Shown here piece after piece: positions 33,754 through 48,283 of a stretch of DNA of 64,000 nt. How positions within the stretch are numbered: the first letter of the stretch is position 1; each line of letters starts with the position of its first letter. Made by a program: the position numbers and the translations under genes. The DNA is taken from NCBI GenBank assembly GCA_964034945.1, contig OZ035962.1, positions 113,647,234 to 113,711,233 of the forward strand. Reading direction: 5' to 3'. Below the pieces are notes generated by a model, which was given only the letters and a program-made list of their open reading frames with translations, did no database searches and had not been told where the DNA came from. Source of the stretch: Chrysopilus asiliformis (taxonomy: Eukaryota; Arthropoda; Insecta; Diptera; Rhagionidae).

Positions 33754-34115
33754 ATTAGACGAGGGGTACTTTTTTTGTTTACTGTTGAATCAAAGATTAT
33801 TAATTTTTATTGAAAATTGTTTAATTTTCTTTTTGAAAAAGAGAACCTTATATATTAGCATCATAAAATCTATATTTATGTGTAATTTGCATGAAAACTA
33901 GCCTATCAAATCAGGGCAATATTATTTTAAACACTAGCATATTTTAATTCATATAATTGATATTCGGTAGAGAATATTGACAAGGAGTCACTCCTAATGA
34001 ATTCAATCGAATTTAAAATTATCCTAAAATTAAAGTATATAATTGTGCCATTGGGTTTTCGTCGTATCTAACCCAGAGTCATTTGCACAGAATTGTGAAA
34101 AAAGTATGGACAAGT

Positions 34116-34259
34116 CAAGTAATTTTAGTGCGTGTGAATGAGAAGCGATATTTGCTTCTCTTTTACTGCTACGGCCAGTCTCTTGACGCCAGTCTGCGTC
34201 GTCCACGTTCAGCAAAGTTTGGTGCAACAGCAAATTTTTGTGTGAACTAAAATTACTTG
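34116..34259. mobile_element. imperfect palindromic MITE
   Basis: CAAGTAATTTTAGTGCGTG at the left is answered by GAACTAAAATTACTTG at the right, about 144 bp in all. A 77-codon minus-strand ORF (34263-34030) lies mostly inside it and is explained by the element. Confidence 0.5.
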
Positions 34260-35800
34260 GCATTTTCTGTACTTTGATAAATATTGAAGTTGTGTTGAAG
34301 CAAATAACTGTAAATTAAACGATAGCATAATTAAAAGACACTCAGCTAGTATAGTTTTATTCAAACTAATTTAGATAAAGTCATTTTAATATTTTAGGGG
34401 AAAAAATTCATTGGTCCTAAAAGTAAATTAAAGGAATTTATAACAAAACTTTTTGTAAAACTTAGTGCCTTTATTTTAATCTATCATATCCATTTTAATG
34501 CAAAAAAAAAACTTTTTTCTAAAAAAAAACTGCTAAAAAAATCTCTAGAAAATTTTAGAAATGGAAAGTTTGTCGAAATTTTTGAAGATGTTTTTTTTTT
34601 TCATTACATTGAAACGTCGATGCTTATACCCTCATTACTGTATATACCTCGATAGTGTATACTAGAGCGAATTAATAACCAGAGTGTGGACAATCTGAAA
34701 TCAGCATTTGGCGTTGTTTTTCAAAATATTTTCTTGCATTCACAGATCTATATCATTTTAATATGGAAAAATTGCTCATTGCTTGAGGGTTAACAAAAAT
34801 TTATATTACATAAATTGCTTAAAAAATTGAAAAGAAAATAAAAATTCCTCACGACACACAAATTCGAACAGTACATTTTCGAAGATCGTCGTTTCGAACA
34901 GTCCATATTCGAAGAAGAGTAATGATTGATCGCATTCTAGTTATTAAGTCGCTCTAGTCACTAGAGTCTAGTGCATAATTGATATTTTGTTAAACGTCAC
35001 AATCAAAGGCAAACTTACAGAAGTGCCATTTTTATGAAACTTTGCACATTTGTAGAACTATGAAAAGTATTCGACATATATTTTTTCTATTTGGGCAGCA
35101 ATTCGATAAGACCTTAAAGAGGTTTCATGTAAAAAAAAACATTTTCGCCAATTTTTTATCATCATTAGTTCTTCTTTTACCACCCCCCTTTTTGTGGAAG
35201 GAAAAACTTCCAAATTTGTTTGTCTTCACAAAACGCGCAATGCTACAACGCGTTTGATTTTATTGTTTGTATCACCACTTACTCTCCCCCGTTAAGATTT
35301 TTTTCTCAAATAAAAACCTATGGGTGCTAACAGGTTGAAAATTTTCATCAAATTGATCAAATTGTCTTCAATTTTCACATTTAATCACATCCGTAAATGT
35401 TTACTAAAAGCATTTTTATTTAATTTAAAAACATTTCAATGGAATCTCATGTAGTTTTCACTGAAAATAATTATAAATTAAAAAAAAATGATTAAGTAGA
35501 TTAGAATTTGTGAAACACCAAATATTGCAACTATTTAAAAGAAATCTAAGAAAAAATCCAAAGATAAAATTAAAAATTGGTAAATATGCAAAAATTTTGT
35601 TGTAGTTTAGTTTGTAGTAAATATCATAAGAATTTTACTGTCTACGACTATAAAAATATGAAAAATATATGTAATATTATGAATTGGATCATAAATAAAT
35701 GTTTATATATTCTTGTAACAAAGAATCATAATTGGTTGTTAATTTTGTTTAATCATTGAAATCTAGTCGATGCGAAATTGTATGAAGAGCTCGTTTCCTG
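34260..35800. other. gene-free stretch
   Basis: AT-rich sequence. A short cluster of TAGAGT/CTAGTCACTAGAGTCTAG words lies around 34930-34975. No gene was found. Confidence 0.5.
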
Positions 35801-35900
35801 AGGCCATATCACCGAACACGATACGATTGGTTCGACTTGTAAATTCAAGGTTGTTGTTAGTGTTTTAATACCAATTGTATCGTGTTCGGTGATAGGGCCT
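35801..35900. mobile_element. 100-bp hairpin MITE with GTTGTTAGTGTTTTAATACC core
   Basis: The ends are AGGCCATATCACCGAACACG and CGTGTTCGGTGATAGGGCCT, with a 3-bp CTG duplication on both sides. Around the core the left arm is longer than the right, so about 25 bases of the right arm near the core are missing. It belongs to the same core family as 27151-27277 and 62595-62723. Confidence 0.75.
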
Positions 35901-36007
35901 CTGTTTTCCAGTGGCAACGTAAGTTGGCATCAGTAGCGTAACTATAAAATTTGTCAGCCCTCCCTCTGCGAATGCTTTTTTTTTATCCCTAAAAGTTAAA
36001 ATCTAAA

Positions 36008-36460
36008 GGCTTTCCTCCATTACCATGACTTCTGTAACTGCAAAAAAATGCAGAAAACTAGAGCAAGATAGACTTATGTAGATCTAAAAAGGAATGACTG
36101 AATACAAGTTAAACGCTATCCCTTCCAGTTTTACAATTTTATAGCAATCATATCAAACCTTATGCTATGAATATAATGTTTAAATTGGCATGGTAACAAA
36201 GCTTTTGACTATGCATGCGAAGGAGAAAAATGACATTTAGCTATAATAACAGTTTGAATGTGTCCGTGCTTACTATTCACTTACAGGGACAATGTGTGAT
36301 TGTAGTAGAAATCTCCATAAAAAAAGAGGGGAAATTATTTTTGCAGTTGCCGACAAATTTTTGGAGTTGATTCTTATCTCCCTTTCTCGTCAACGTATCT
36401 TCACATAAATGTGTCTCTATTTTTTTGCAGTTGCCGAAGTCATGGTAATGGAGGGCGGCC
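36008..36460. mobile_element. 453-bp element with about 40-bp terminal inverted repeats
   Basis: GGCTTTCCTCCATTACCATG opens the element. Reverse-complemented, the right end reads GGCCGCCCTCCATTACCATG. Both continue into ACTTC-GCAACTGCAAAAAAAT-like sequence with few mismatches. The interior has no ORF. The bases around the ends are AAA and TTA, so the target duplication is unclear. Confidence 0.7.
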
Positions 36461-36889
36461 TTAAGCTGTGTTTTTCAGAGTGCAGTATTTGGGTACTTAA
36501 AAACGGCTATCAAACTCAATTACACCAAAAGTAACTTCTGTGTCTTTTTTTATAAATCTCAAACATTCACTGGCAAAAATCGCGAGTTAACAATTGCAAA
36601 TAAATTACTTAAAAGTAATTATTAATTTCATAACAACAAAAATAACGGTAATTCGTGTTATTGGTTTGTCGAAATAATTACTGAAAAATGCAGAAAATTA
36701 GCCTTCTTGCTTTTTTTTAAAAAAAAAACTGACTCAAAAGCCCTGGATCGATTGAACTAAAATTTTACAACAAAACTCTTGAGAAGTTGTATAAAAAGAA
36801 AGCATAAATATAATTTTTTCCACAAAATCATAACAATTTCAAGCCACTCCCGTATTGAGCGTTTTTTTAAATTGTCTTTCAAGTCTTAA

Positions 36890-37056
36890 GGCCGGTGTCC
36901 ACATGGAAGTTTATTTGCAGAAGTCGCTTCTAGCAGAGATTTCTGGAAGTTTTTCCCGTGGAAACACTAACTGCAAGTGAACTTCCAGAAGTTGTGACAC
37001 CAGAAATCTCTTCTGGAAGCGACTTCTGCAAATAAACTTCCATGTGGACACAGACC
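36890..37056. mobile_element. 167-bp palindromic MITE flanked by TTAA, copy 2
   Basis: It has the same length as, and nearly the same sequence as, 26516-26682. It starts GGCCGGTGTCCACATGGAAG and ends CTTCCATGTGGACACAGACC. The left flank is TTAA and the right flank is TTTA, a one-base change from the expected TTAA. Confidence 0.75.
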
Positions 37057-37266
37057 TTTAGAATAAAAGTCGACCGATTTTCATAATTTTTTTCAAATTG
37101 TGTGAAATTATTCAAAGAAAGAATTTTTAATTTTTTTCTCGAATCAGTCTATCCGTTGACTTTTGTATTAAAGATTTAATGGGCTTTTAAAAATTGAAAC
37201 AAATTGCTATACATTTTCTAAAAAGCCAATAAATACTTTAATTTTATTCAACAAATTTACAACATC

Positions 37267-37272
37267 TTTATT
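37267..37272 (-). terminator. candidate poly(A) signal of Pgi
   Basis: TTTATT on the plus strand gives AATAAA on the Pgi strand, about 255 bases after the stop. Several more occur nearer, at 37400-37430, in a TTTATTTATTTATT tract, so the site actually used is open. Confidence 0.35.
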
Positions 37273-37525
37273 ACTTAACAAAACAAAACAAAGGAAAAAC
37301 AAGATAAAATTATAAAAAAATATTTCAATATTTTACTCCTACAATAAATCAAATGATGTGTTGAAGTGTTTCTCTTGTATTGCACTCAACTTGAGTAGTG
37401 ATTTTATTTATTCTTTATTTATTTATTTCTTGACACGAAATCTGTATTTATGCGTATTCAACAAGTACGATTAGTGGGTGGTTTTTTTTTTTTTTTGGGT
37501 TGGTGGATAGCGTTTGAATGCAAAT

Positions 37526-41188
<3,663 letters not shown>

Positions 41189-42796
41189 TTTTATAGTTTG
41201 AGAAGAGAATAAATTCGAAAATATCAAATTTTTAAAAATCCAGCCTCAACGAAAACTGCTCAATGTCAAATGAAGAACTTATAACTCCTCTGCAGTGGCA
41301 ATGCTGTCACAGCGCAGCATTTCGCTCAAAAACATTTGACATCTTAAACCATCTAAATGTTGTTAATAACATTTATAAGGATTAAAATGCTTTATTTCTT
41401 GTATGTTTTTTAGAAGGCACACAAAAATGCAAATAGCAAAACCAGCAAATGTAGTTCACAATAAAAATAAAACGATGTAAAATATTGATGTTTCGAATTA
41501 ATAAAGTACTATTTTTTTTGACCACAGAATCCTGTGACATTCTTATGTTAAAAATGTTAAATTTTATCTTCAATTTTTCATTTTTGTTGATTTGAAGAGA
41601 CGATTTCATTAAAATGAGTTATTATTAATGATTATTCGTTGAATTACTTTCTAATCTCGCCTTTTACTGTTAAACTAAAGTCACACAAAACCAAAACTTT
41701 AATATGCTGCGCAGCAAGATCAACAAAATTAGGATTTAAAATTAACCGCCAGTCGCGCTGCGACAACGAAATCATTATACAGCCGCTGTCGCTGTTGCTA
41801 TTGATTGAGTTTCAGTAATTCCCGTTTAACGCAGCTATAATAAAATAAAATCAAGCGTTTTTGGAAATGAATGATAAAGAAAAATTCATTAAATGAACTT
41901 CCAAATGAATACAACAAAGAAAGCCTATGCTGGCAATACCGCACGGACATAATTCTTTTGCCTTCTGCACACAGTCTATTTTCGTCAAGCACAATTAAAA
42001 TCTATCCCTCTTCGTCTCTTCCGCTCCTCGCTCTATCGCGTGGCGAAGCCATTTTTGTTTCAAAATTTCAAGTCGAAGCTTTGATTTTTTTCAAATTTCG
42101 TGAGATTTTGAAGAAATTATTTATCTGTCCACCGAAATTCGTTTAAAGTGTGCAGCGAAACGTTGAAATTCACTGATAATTGCTGGGAATTTGTCGCGAG
42201 AAACGTTGAAAATCCGTGTTCGAGTGAGTGAGGAAAGGTAAATATTTGTGATTTTTTTTATGTCGTTTTTACTGCGAATTGTAAATAAATAATTGCGTGC
42301 AATCGAGAATTTCGCGAAAAGTTCAATAATTGCGATACAAATCGGGCGAGAAGACAAAGAAATGTGTGGGATTTATAACACGTAACCTTGTAAATGCGTA
42401 CTTCCAGTAGCCACTTTGAGCAAGAATCATTCTTTTCCCCAGAAAAGGCGAGGCTCAAGCGTTTTTCTGGATAAATCCCGAAATCCAGGTGAAAATCTGG
42501 TGGAACGAGGAAAATTCTATAAGAATAATTCGAGTTTGTGTGGAAATTTGCCCGAATTTACTGGGATTCGGATGGAGAAACTGGAAGAATCTCTCTGGTT
42601 AAGACAGGTAGCTGGGCAATGGAGTCTGGTTGTTTGTCCAATTCGTTTCTTGTCTTGTTGCCATGCAGATATTTTCGGAAAATCATCAAAATTCATAACT
42701 AATCCCATTTGTTTTGTTTTTTTAGATGAAATTGCGTTTTTTCCGGACTATGTGGAATTCATACTATCGGATATAAACGGACTAGACTAGCTCTTC
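41189..42796. promoter_or_regulatory. divergent intergenic region Pgi / lines
   Basis: 1.6 kb between the two start codons. Near Pgi, GCAGTGGCAATGCTGTCACA (41292-41311) is the most distinctive word. Near lines, a CTCTTCCGCTCCTCGCTC stretch at 42013-42030 is typical of a 5' leader. A possible lines leader exon ends at 42237 (GGAAAG|GTAAAT), with a possible acceptor at 42725 (TTTTTTAG). Limits are inferred, and no TATA box was identified. Confidence 0.4.
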
Positions 42797-45415
42797 ATGG
42801 TTTTACGGAAGGAGCGGCCACCCTCTGGCAAGGGAAATAACTCGAAAACAATGTCCAATGAACAGCCAGTGAGCAAAAGGCAAAGGATCGACGGTCAGAA
42901 TAATGGGGAAACGACCCCAACAGCGAGTAGGGCAGCAGCAGCAGCAGCAGCGGCTTCAGATTCAACAGAGGAGGAGGAAGAGGAAACACCACCAGATCTG
43001 TTGGTCGTTCCCGCTGCTTCGTCCTTGTCCTCCTCCGCATCATCACTATTGATATCTTCGTCGTCCCTGTCCTCGCAATCGGCGACGCCAGTGGATTCGT
43101 CCAATGACAACAGTTTAGTGAGTCTGGGGAACGATGAGGTCGATCGAGTGACATGCATCCAGGATATTCCTGACATCCTGCGGGTGAGCAACAGCAGCAG
43201 CCATCATCGTCAGATCCAGAAACCATCACCACAGCAGCACCAGCAGCCGGAAGCGTCAGGAAGTTCTTCGTCCACATCGTCGTCAGCATCATCTGTGGGT
43301 CCAAGTGGATGTCGAGCGACTGTATCTCCAGTGAACAGCGAAATGACTGAGTTTCAGAACTACCTGATCAAGCAGTGTCTATGCGGGTTGAGTGAGGAAG
43401 CCTTGCGGAAACCCTTTGAGAGTCACTACAGTTTCGAGACCAAACGGGTAGCGAATTTGAATGATTGGCCAACCAATAAACTCATACAATTTCTATCCAA
43501 TTTACAACTTCTATTCGATGTTTATCTCAAACAGAACAGCAAAGGTAATATTTGTAGTCGCATAATAGACGTGTGTGATGCTCTCATACACAACGATCAT
43601 AATCTAATTGACGAACTGATCGATTTGGTAAATTTTAACAATAAATATGTGCAATTCCTTACTGGTCGGGTACTTGCGAGTTTCTTAGTTGTCGCAAAGA
43701 ACGATCTAGACGACAATTGGCTGAAGAAACTTGTCGACAATTTCTTCTCATTCGAGCGATTAGACTTTGTTGCCGTACGGAAAATCAATTTCAGTTTAGA
43801 AATAATTAAAAGGATTGTTGAATGGAGAGATCGAGACACTCATCCGCTGGAGGATGATGAGATTGGTAGTGAGGCTGGCCAGTATCAGCCGTCACTGGAG
43901 AATAATTACTTTGCTGTGCATTTCAATAACGATTTGGAGGCGGCATCTGGAAGTAGTAGCAATAATAGTAGTGGCACATCACATAATCACAGTAGCAGTG
44001 GTAGTAGTACAAGTCGAACACATAGCAATAGGAATGTAAATACAAATCAAAGGTCACAAAGAGCCGACGATCATCAAATTGCGTCGTCATCGTCGTATCC
44101 TCTGTCAGAATTATCACCACCCCCCGGCCCCTCCCATTCTAATAATCAGGCGACCACTTGCCACATAATAACGCTCACCGATTCAGAGAGTTTCGATACG
44201 ACAAACCTAAAATGTGTCACAATAAAAATTTTAGAGAATAAATGGCCGGCATTGGTGAAAAATATGAGCCATCTGATAACGTCTCAGCGGGATAATAATC
44301 TTCCGATAGCGGAGAATTGCATAATAACGTTCTTGGAGCTATGGAAGAACATCATTAGCGTTAATTCGAATCTCTCGATAGTAGAGACGATGCCATTTTA
44401 CGTACAGTTGGTGAAATTCGAATTGCTGCTGAATCAGAACCTTTCGAATACTGTTTACAAGGAAATGCTGAGTCTATTTAACGAATCACTGTGCTATGGA
44501 AGTACTCTAGCTCTGCAGGATCTGTTGCCCGAGGAAACCTGCCTGCTAGCCCATCAAATCGTTCGCCAGGTGAAAGACTATCGAATTCTGGATACTTTGC
44601 CGCGACGGCAGCCAGAAAACTCCTCCAGTTTGATAGGATTTAAGGGTCCCAGTGTTACTTACGAAACAGGATCATTAGAATACGTTCGCGGTCAACTCAC
44701 AAATAACGAAGAATCGATCGACATGGACAAAACTGTTCTACAAAAGATGGTTCTGCTGGTCCTGAAATCCGTGGCAGTAACTGTGAAGGAAATTCGAAGT
44801 GACTCCTCAGATAGTTCGATCGACAGTACTGATTACGATGCATTTCAGGACATGGTGCTAATCGAACGATCAATTCGAGAGGTTCTCCGCCGTCTGGAAT
44901 CATTTATCAAAAACACCCTTGAATTTCACCCCGATAGCCACTTTAGTAAAATTCTGATCCACTTATTTGACGATCAGGACGATCATTTGATCGAAGCAAT
45001 GGTTTGCACGCTGGATGTAACTGCCGGGATTTCATTTCGAAACAATGCATTTCCTGAACTGGTAACGATGCTGAATCCGGTTTTAACGTTCCTAGAATTC
45101 CTCAAAATGATATCAAATAGTACTGATTTACTGCTCGATTTGCTCGTTAGCAATGAAACGTGTTTCCTACTGTATTTACTGCGATTTCTAAAGTACATTC
45201 GATTGAATTGGTCGCGTTTTGAGAGCAGCTGCAATGAATTTGGCATCGGGAATGGCAACAGCGAGACACTGGCTGATGCCATGAGTGTTCTAATACGATT
45301 ACGCTTGCAAATTAATCGACTTGTCTCAAAATCATTATATCCGTATGATATTTCACCAGTGGTTAGATTGTTGGAGAGTTGTGAAAGCCTTTACGAAGGC
45401 AATGAACTTAGCTAG
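42797..45415 (+). CDS. lin: protein Lines (LINS family), single coding exon, 872 aa
   Basis: An in-frame TAG at 42788-42790 fixes the ORF start; a second ATG lies at 42851. In Drosophila, Lines is a nuclear/cytoplasmic regulator that antagonises the zinc-finger protein Bowl and modulates Wingless and Hedgehog outputs in epidermis, hindgut and leg. Residues 1-185 are low-complexity: an Ala run from CAGCAGCAGCAG, a Glu/Pro patch, and Ser-rich and His/Gln-rich stretches. LINES_N-like helical sequence follows (NLNDWPTNKLIQFLSNL, TGRVLASFLVVAKNDLDDNW, KINFSLEIIKRIVEWRDRD), with a Ser/Asn/His-rich insert at about 375-450. Near residues 775-808 is the conserved LINES_C block (LLVSNETCFLLYLLRFLKY, then IRLNW). 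There are no frameshifts. The low-complexity insert lengths probably vary between species. Confidence 0.9.
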   Translation: MVLRKERPPSGKGNNSKTMSNEQPVSKRQRIDGQNNGETTPTASRAAAAAAAASDSTEEEEEETPPDLLVVPAASSLSSSASSLLISSSSLSSQSATPVDSSNDNSLVSLGNDEVDRVTCIQDIPDILRVSNSSSHHRQIQKPSPQQHQQPEASGSSSSTSSSASSVGPSGCRATVSPVNSEMTEFQNYLIKQCLCGLSEEALRKPFESHYSFETKRVANLNDWPTNKLIQFLSNLQLLFDVYLKQNSKGNICSRIIDVCDALIHNDHNLIDELIDLVNFNNKYVQFLTGRVLASFLVVAKNDLDDNWLKKLVDNFFSFERLDFVAVRKINFSLEIIKRIVEWRDRDTHPLEDDEIGSEAGQYQPSLENNYFAVHFNNDLEAASGSSSNNSSGTSHNHSSSGSSTSRTHSNRNVNTNQRSQRADDHQIASSSSYPLSELSPPPGPSHSNNQATTCHIITLTDSESFDTTNLKCVTIKILENKWPALVKNMSHLITSQRDNNLPIAENCIITFLELWKNIISVNSNLSIVETMPFYVQLVKFELLLNQNLSNTVYKEMLSLFNESLCYGSTLALQDLLPEETCLLAHQIVRQVKDYRILDTLPRRQPENSSSLIGFKGPSVTYETGSLEYVRGQLTNNEESIDMDKTVLQKMVLLVLKSVAVTVKEIRSDSSDSSIDSTDYDAFQDMVLIERSIREVLRRLESFIKNTLEFHPDSHFSKILIHLFDDQDDHLIEAMVCTLDVTAGISFRNNAFPELVTMLNPVLTFLEFLKMISNSTDLLLDLLVSNETCFLLYLLRFLKYIRLNWSRFESSCNEFGIGNGNSETLADAMSVLIRLRLQINRLVSKSLYPYDISPVVRLLESCESLYEGNELS

Positions 45416-45425
45416 ACTCTAAGAC

Positions 45426-45431
45426 AATAAA
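45426..45431 (+). terminator. poly(A) signal of lines
   Basis: AATAAA begins 11 bases after the TAG stop. If used, the 3' untranslated region is unusually short. A second AATAAA-type hexamer occurs near 45900, so a longer form is possible. Confidence 0.45.
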
Positions 45432-45600
45432 AAATTTCGTAGATTTTAAGACGAAAAAAAAAAACGTTTTCCTTATATTCATTTAGAGCGAATACTGGTA
45501 CGATTTAAACGGTTTCTTAAAATTTTTTTTGGTGTGTGTCTCGAAATTAAATTTTTTTCTTTCCATTTTTAGCGTTAGGTTTTTTTTAAGGAGATTAATG

Positions 45601-45703
45601 GTGAGTTTTACGAAATTCTTATCGTCCGCTAAAATGAATTAGCGGTCGAATTTCAAGCAAAAAGCTAATTCGATTTAGTGGCTGCTAATAATTTCGTGAG
45701 ACC
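45601..45703. mobile_element. imperfect hairpin just after lines
   Basis: GTGAGTTTTACGAAATTCTT at the left is answered by AATAATTTCGTGAGAC at the right. The arms share GTCCGCTAAAATGAATTAGC against GCTAATTCGATTTAGTGGC. A related left arm (GTCGAGTTTCACGAAACCTT) occurs again near 46069. Probably a MITE. Confidence 0.5.
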
Positions 45704-47519
45704 CGCAGTAAGTTTTGTATAATAACGACGAGACAATGAGTAAATTAATTAGTATCGATAAGTTTTGAAATTAAGTGGAAATGTGTTTTATCTTGCCGTA
45801 TGAGTTGTTAGTCGAATCAGGAAATTTCATATGATTTACAATTTTACACAGAAAAAAAACAAATCACATTTAAAATATTTCGTGCATGAAAATCGATTTA
45901 ATAAAGAGCTTTTAAGAATTTTTAAACTTCAAAATGAGTCCATGACATTTAAAACGTATCAAAAATAAATGATTTTCAAAATAAAAAAAAATTATAGGTA
46001 AGGTTATGTTCGGAACCAGTGATAAAATCTCACATACCGGGTAGCCCGGCTATTTTTAACAATATTAATGTCGAGTTTCACGAAACCTTTATAGGCCCCT
46101 AAATGGAAATTCGCCTGCTAAATCGATGTCATGGATGCTGATCCGATCCAACGATCAAAGGACATTTTTTGTTCTCCCTCCCAGGTTGGGAACAAAATTG
46201 TTTTTGTTTGAATTTTCGCTCCTTGTTAAAGCCTCGAACAATCAGGGACTGCCTGTCTATAAAACACATTACACATTCTTAAGCTTTTCACAGAGGAGTG
46301 CGGGAGCTCTTTGTCACGCTTTTTCGCGATTTTTTATATCGCGTTTAGTACCACTGCAAAACGACCACAAAATGGAGGATCGCATTAAAAGTGTAAAAGA
46401 TTTATTAAACCTACTGACGTGATAGGCGACAACAAATTAGCCAAAAACTAATCTCTCAAAAATTAACTCACGGCTAACAGCTCAAACAAACCAAAAAAAA
46501 GTACAATAAGCGAGTAATGCTGCAAACTATTTTAATTCAAACTAAATGTAATAATTTAAAAAAAAAACGCATTCAAGTTTTCTACCGTTCTCTTTACTTG
46601 TGTTTTTATTTGTAAAATAGTAAAAATAATTTGTACCTAATAAACAACAAAATGTTCGTTTAAGAAAGAAGTAAAGTAAAAATAAAATGAATAAAAAAAT
46701 ACATTTTAATCACCTGTTACACAGTATTACTCACAAATCAAATGCAAAAAAAAAAAAAATGAAATAAAAAAAATAATTGAATTCGAACTAAGAACAGAAT
46801 TAATAATAATGGAGTTATTAATTTTGCGATTTGTACATAGATTTCTCTTAATTAACAAAAAAAAACTCAATAAACCGAAAACGGTTTTGAAAATACTAAA
46901 AAAACGATTGAAAAGTTCAATAAAAATTAAACATATTAGTAGACTGAAAAATAAAAACAGAATACAAATGATGTTCTTGAGTACTTTAATAAATTTTAAT
47001 GAAAATATAAGAATATTTTTTAAACGAAAATAACTTTATACTAAATCATAGAATATAATATCGATAAGTTCTAAATTACAGTAAGAAAGTTTTAATTTAA
47101 GTTAGTTCTCCTTTATTTATGTAATATTCACCTTTAATTGTAAATTTGTTTTTAATTTCCTTCTTTTTTCTTTTGCTGTCGCACATTTGCTTTTAATTTA
47201 TATTTTAAAAAAATACTGGATATTAGTAATTTTAGCTTTAATTTTTTTACGCTGATTACCCTGTTTTCGAAATAAAAATTTATGTAAAAGCAACAAAAAA
47301 AATGAACCCAGTATGAAAAGTTGCCTTTACTTGATTTATCACAAATCAGATTTGAGAAAGAATTAATTAAATGATGAACATTAAAAAAATTAGTTTGGAA
47401 TTGATTTAGGAAAAATTACTTGTACTGTATTGTGCCTTATTCTGTAAGAATAATAAAATTAGTAAATCTAAAAATGTTTCTTATTTTATTCAATACTAGT
47501 GGCTGTGCCCCTGAAATAT
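45704..47519. other. gene-free stretch downstream of lines
   Basis: AT-rich. The 98-codon ORF at 46126-46422 overlaps a TATAAAAC word and ends in a small acidic/basic peptide, but nothing supports it as a gene. Confidence 0.45.
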
Positions 47520-47742
47520 CAGGACAGCAATCATGTATTCCGACGCGTCTCTGTCTTTCGACTTCGACGCAGCTTTTAACTCTTGACTTCGCCATATCAG
47601 CAGCTTCAAATTTCCTGGAGTGAGAGTCAGAATCACGTTTCGATTCATAGTGACGATTCCGCGAAATTTCAAGCTGCAGATATGGCGAGCTGCGTCGAAG
47701 TCGAAAGACAGAGACGCGTCGGAATACATGATTGGTGCCCTG
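47520..47742 (-). mobile_element. hairpin element, family CAGGGCACCAATCATGTATT, copy 2
   Basis: Inverted relative of 23982-24219. It opens CAGGACAGCAATCATGTATT and closes GAATACATGATTGGTGCCCTG on this strand. The central section is the reverse complement of copy 1. The arms carry GACGCGTCTCTGTCTTTCGA and its complement. A 77-codon ORF here is a shadow of the palindrome. Confidence 0.7.
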
Positions 47743-47839
47743 ATCTATTTCAAAGTGTACAGACAGAAAAACAATAGATGGAATTAAGCTTGATTTAAGA
47801 AGTTTTTTTTTAACCATGGGATCTGGATGCAAATATGTA

Positions 47840-48283
47840 TCATACTAATATATAAAAATAAGTTGGGTCTGTCTGTTCCTCTTTCACACAAAAACGGCTG
47901 AACCGATTGACTTGAAATTTGGCATGAGTGTCTGTAGTAGTTCTGGTTCCAACATAGGCATACGGAAAAGTAGCACGAGGGATGGGGGGAGTAAGGGGAG
48001 GGAGTACAGTAATCTCGATACTTAGTTTTCCCTCTATGTTACTCTTTCGCGGGGGAACTACTGAACCGATTGGCCTGAAATTTGGAATAGATGTTCGTCG
48101 GGGGCCCATTAAAAAGTAGCCAGAGAGGTGGGGGAGTAAGGGGAGGGGGTAAAGTGATCTCGAAACTTAGCTCTTCCTCTATGTTACACTTTCGCGGGGA
48201 TTAGCCTGAAGATTAGCTCCAACATAAACCATAAAAAAAAAATTGAAAAAACTTAACCCGGCAACGGCGGGTATGCAAGCTAG
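47840..48283 (+). mobile_element. non-autonomous Helitron, copy 1 (444 bp)
   Basis: It begins with 5'-TC (TCATACTAATATATAAAAAT) after an A. It ends ACCCGGCAACGGCGGGTATG-CAAG-CTAG before a T. The 3' end shows the small GC hairpin ACCCG/CGGGT seven bases before CTAG, as in Helitrons, and the A|T insertion without duplication fits too. The interior carries the phrase GGCTGAACCGATTGACTTGA in two diverged repeats. There is no Rep/helicase. Confidence 0.8.

Noticed and set aside
34030..34263. 77-codon minus-strand ORF with protein-like composition
   Set aside because: It lies mostly within an imperfect palindrome (34116-34259), so its codons come from a MITE. No poly(A) signal or flanking exon was found.
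42416..42790. 124-codon plus-strand ORF upstream of lines
   Set aside because: It spans a likely leader intron and its acceptor, has no family resemblance, and is closed immediately before the Lines start.
42795..43304. 169-codon minus-strand ORF antisense to lines
   Set aside because: Shadow of the low-complexity N-terminal coding region of lines (Thr/Pro/Leu-rich).
46126..46422. 98-codon ORF after lines with a TATAAAAC inside
   Set aside because: No domain, no splice partner, and the sequence next to it contains a repeat arm related to 45601-45703.
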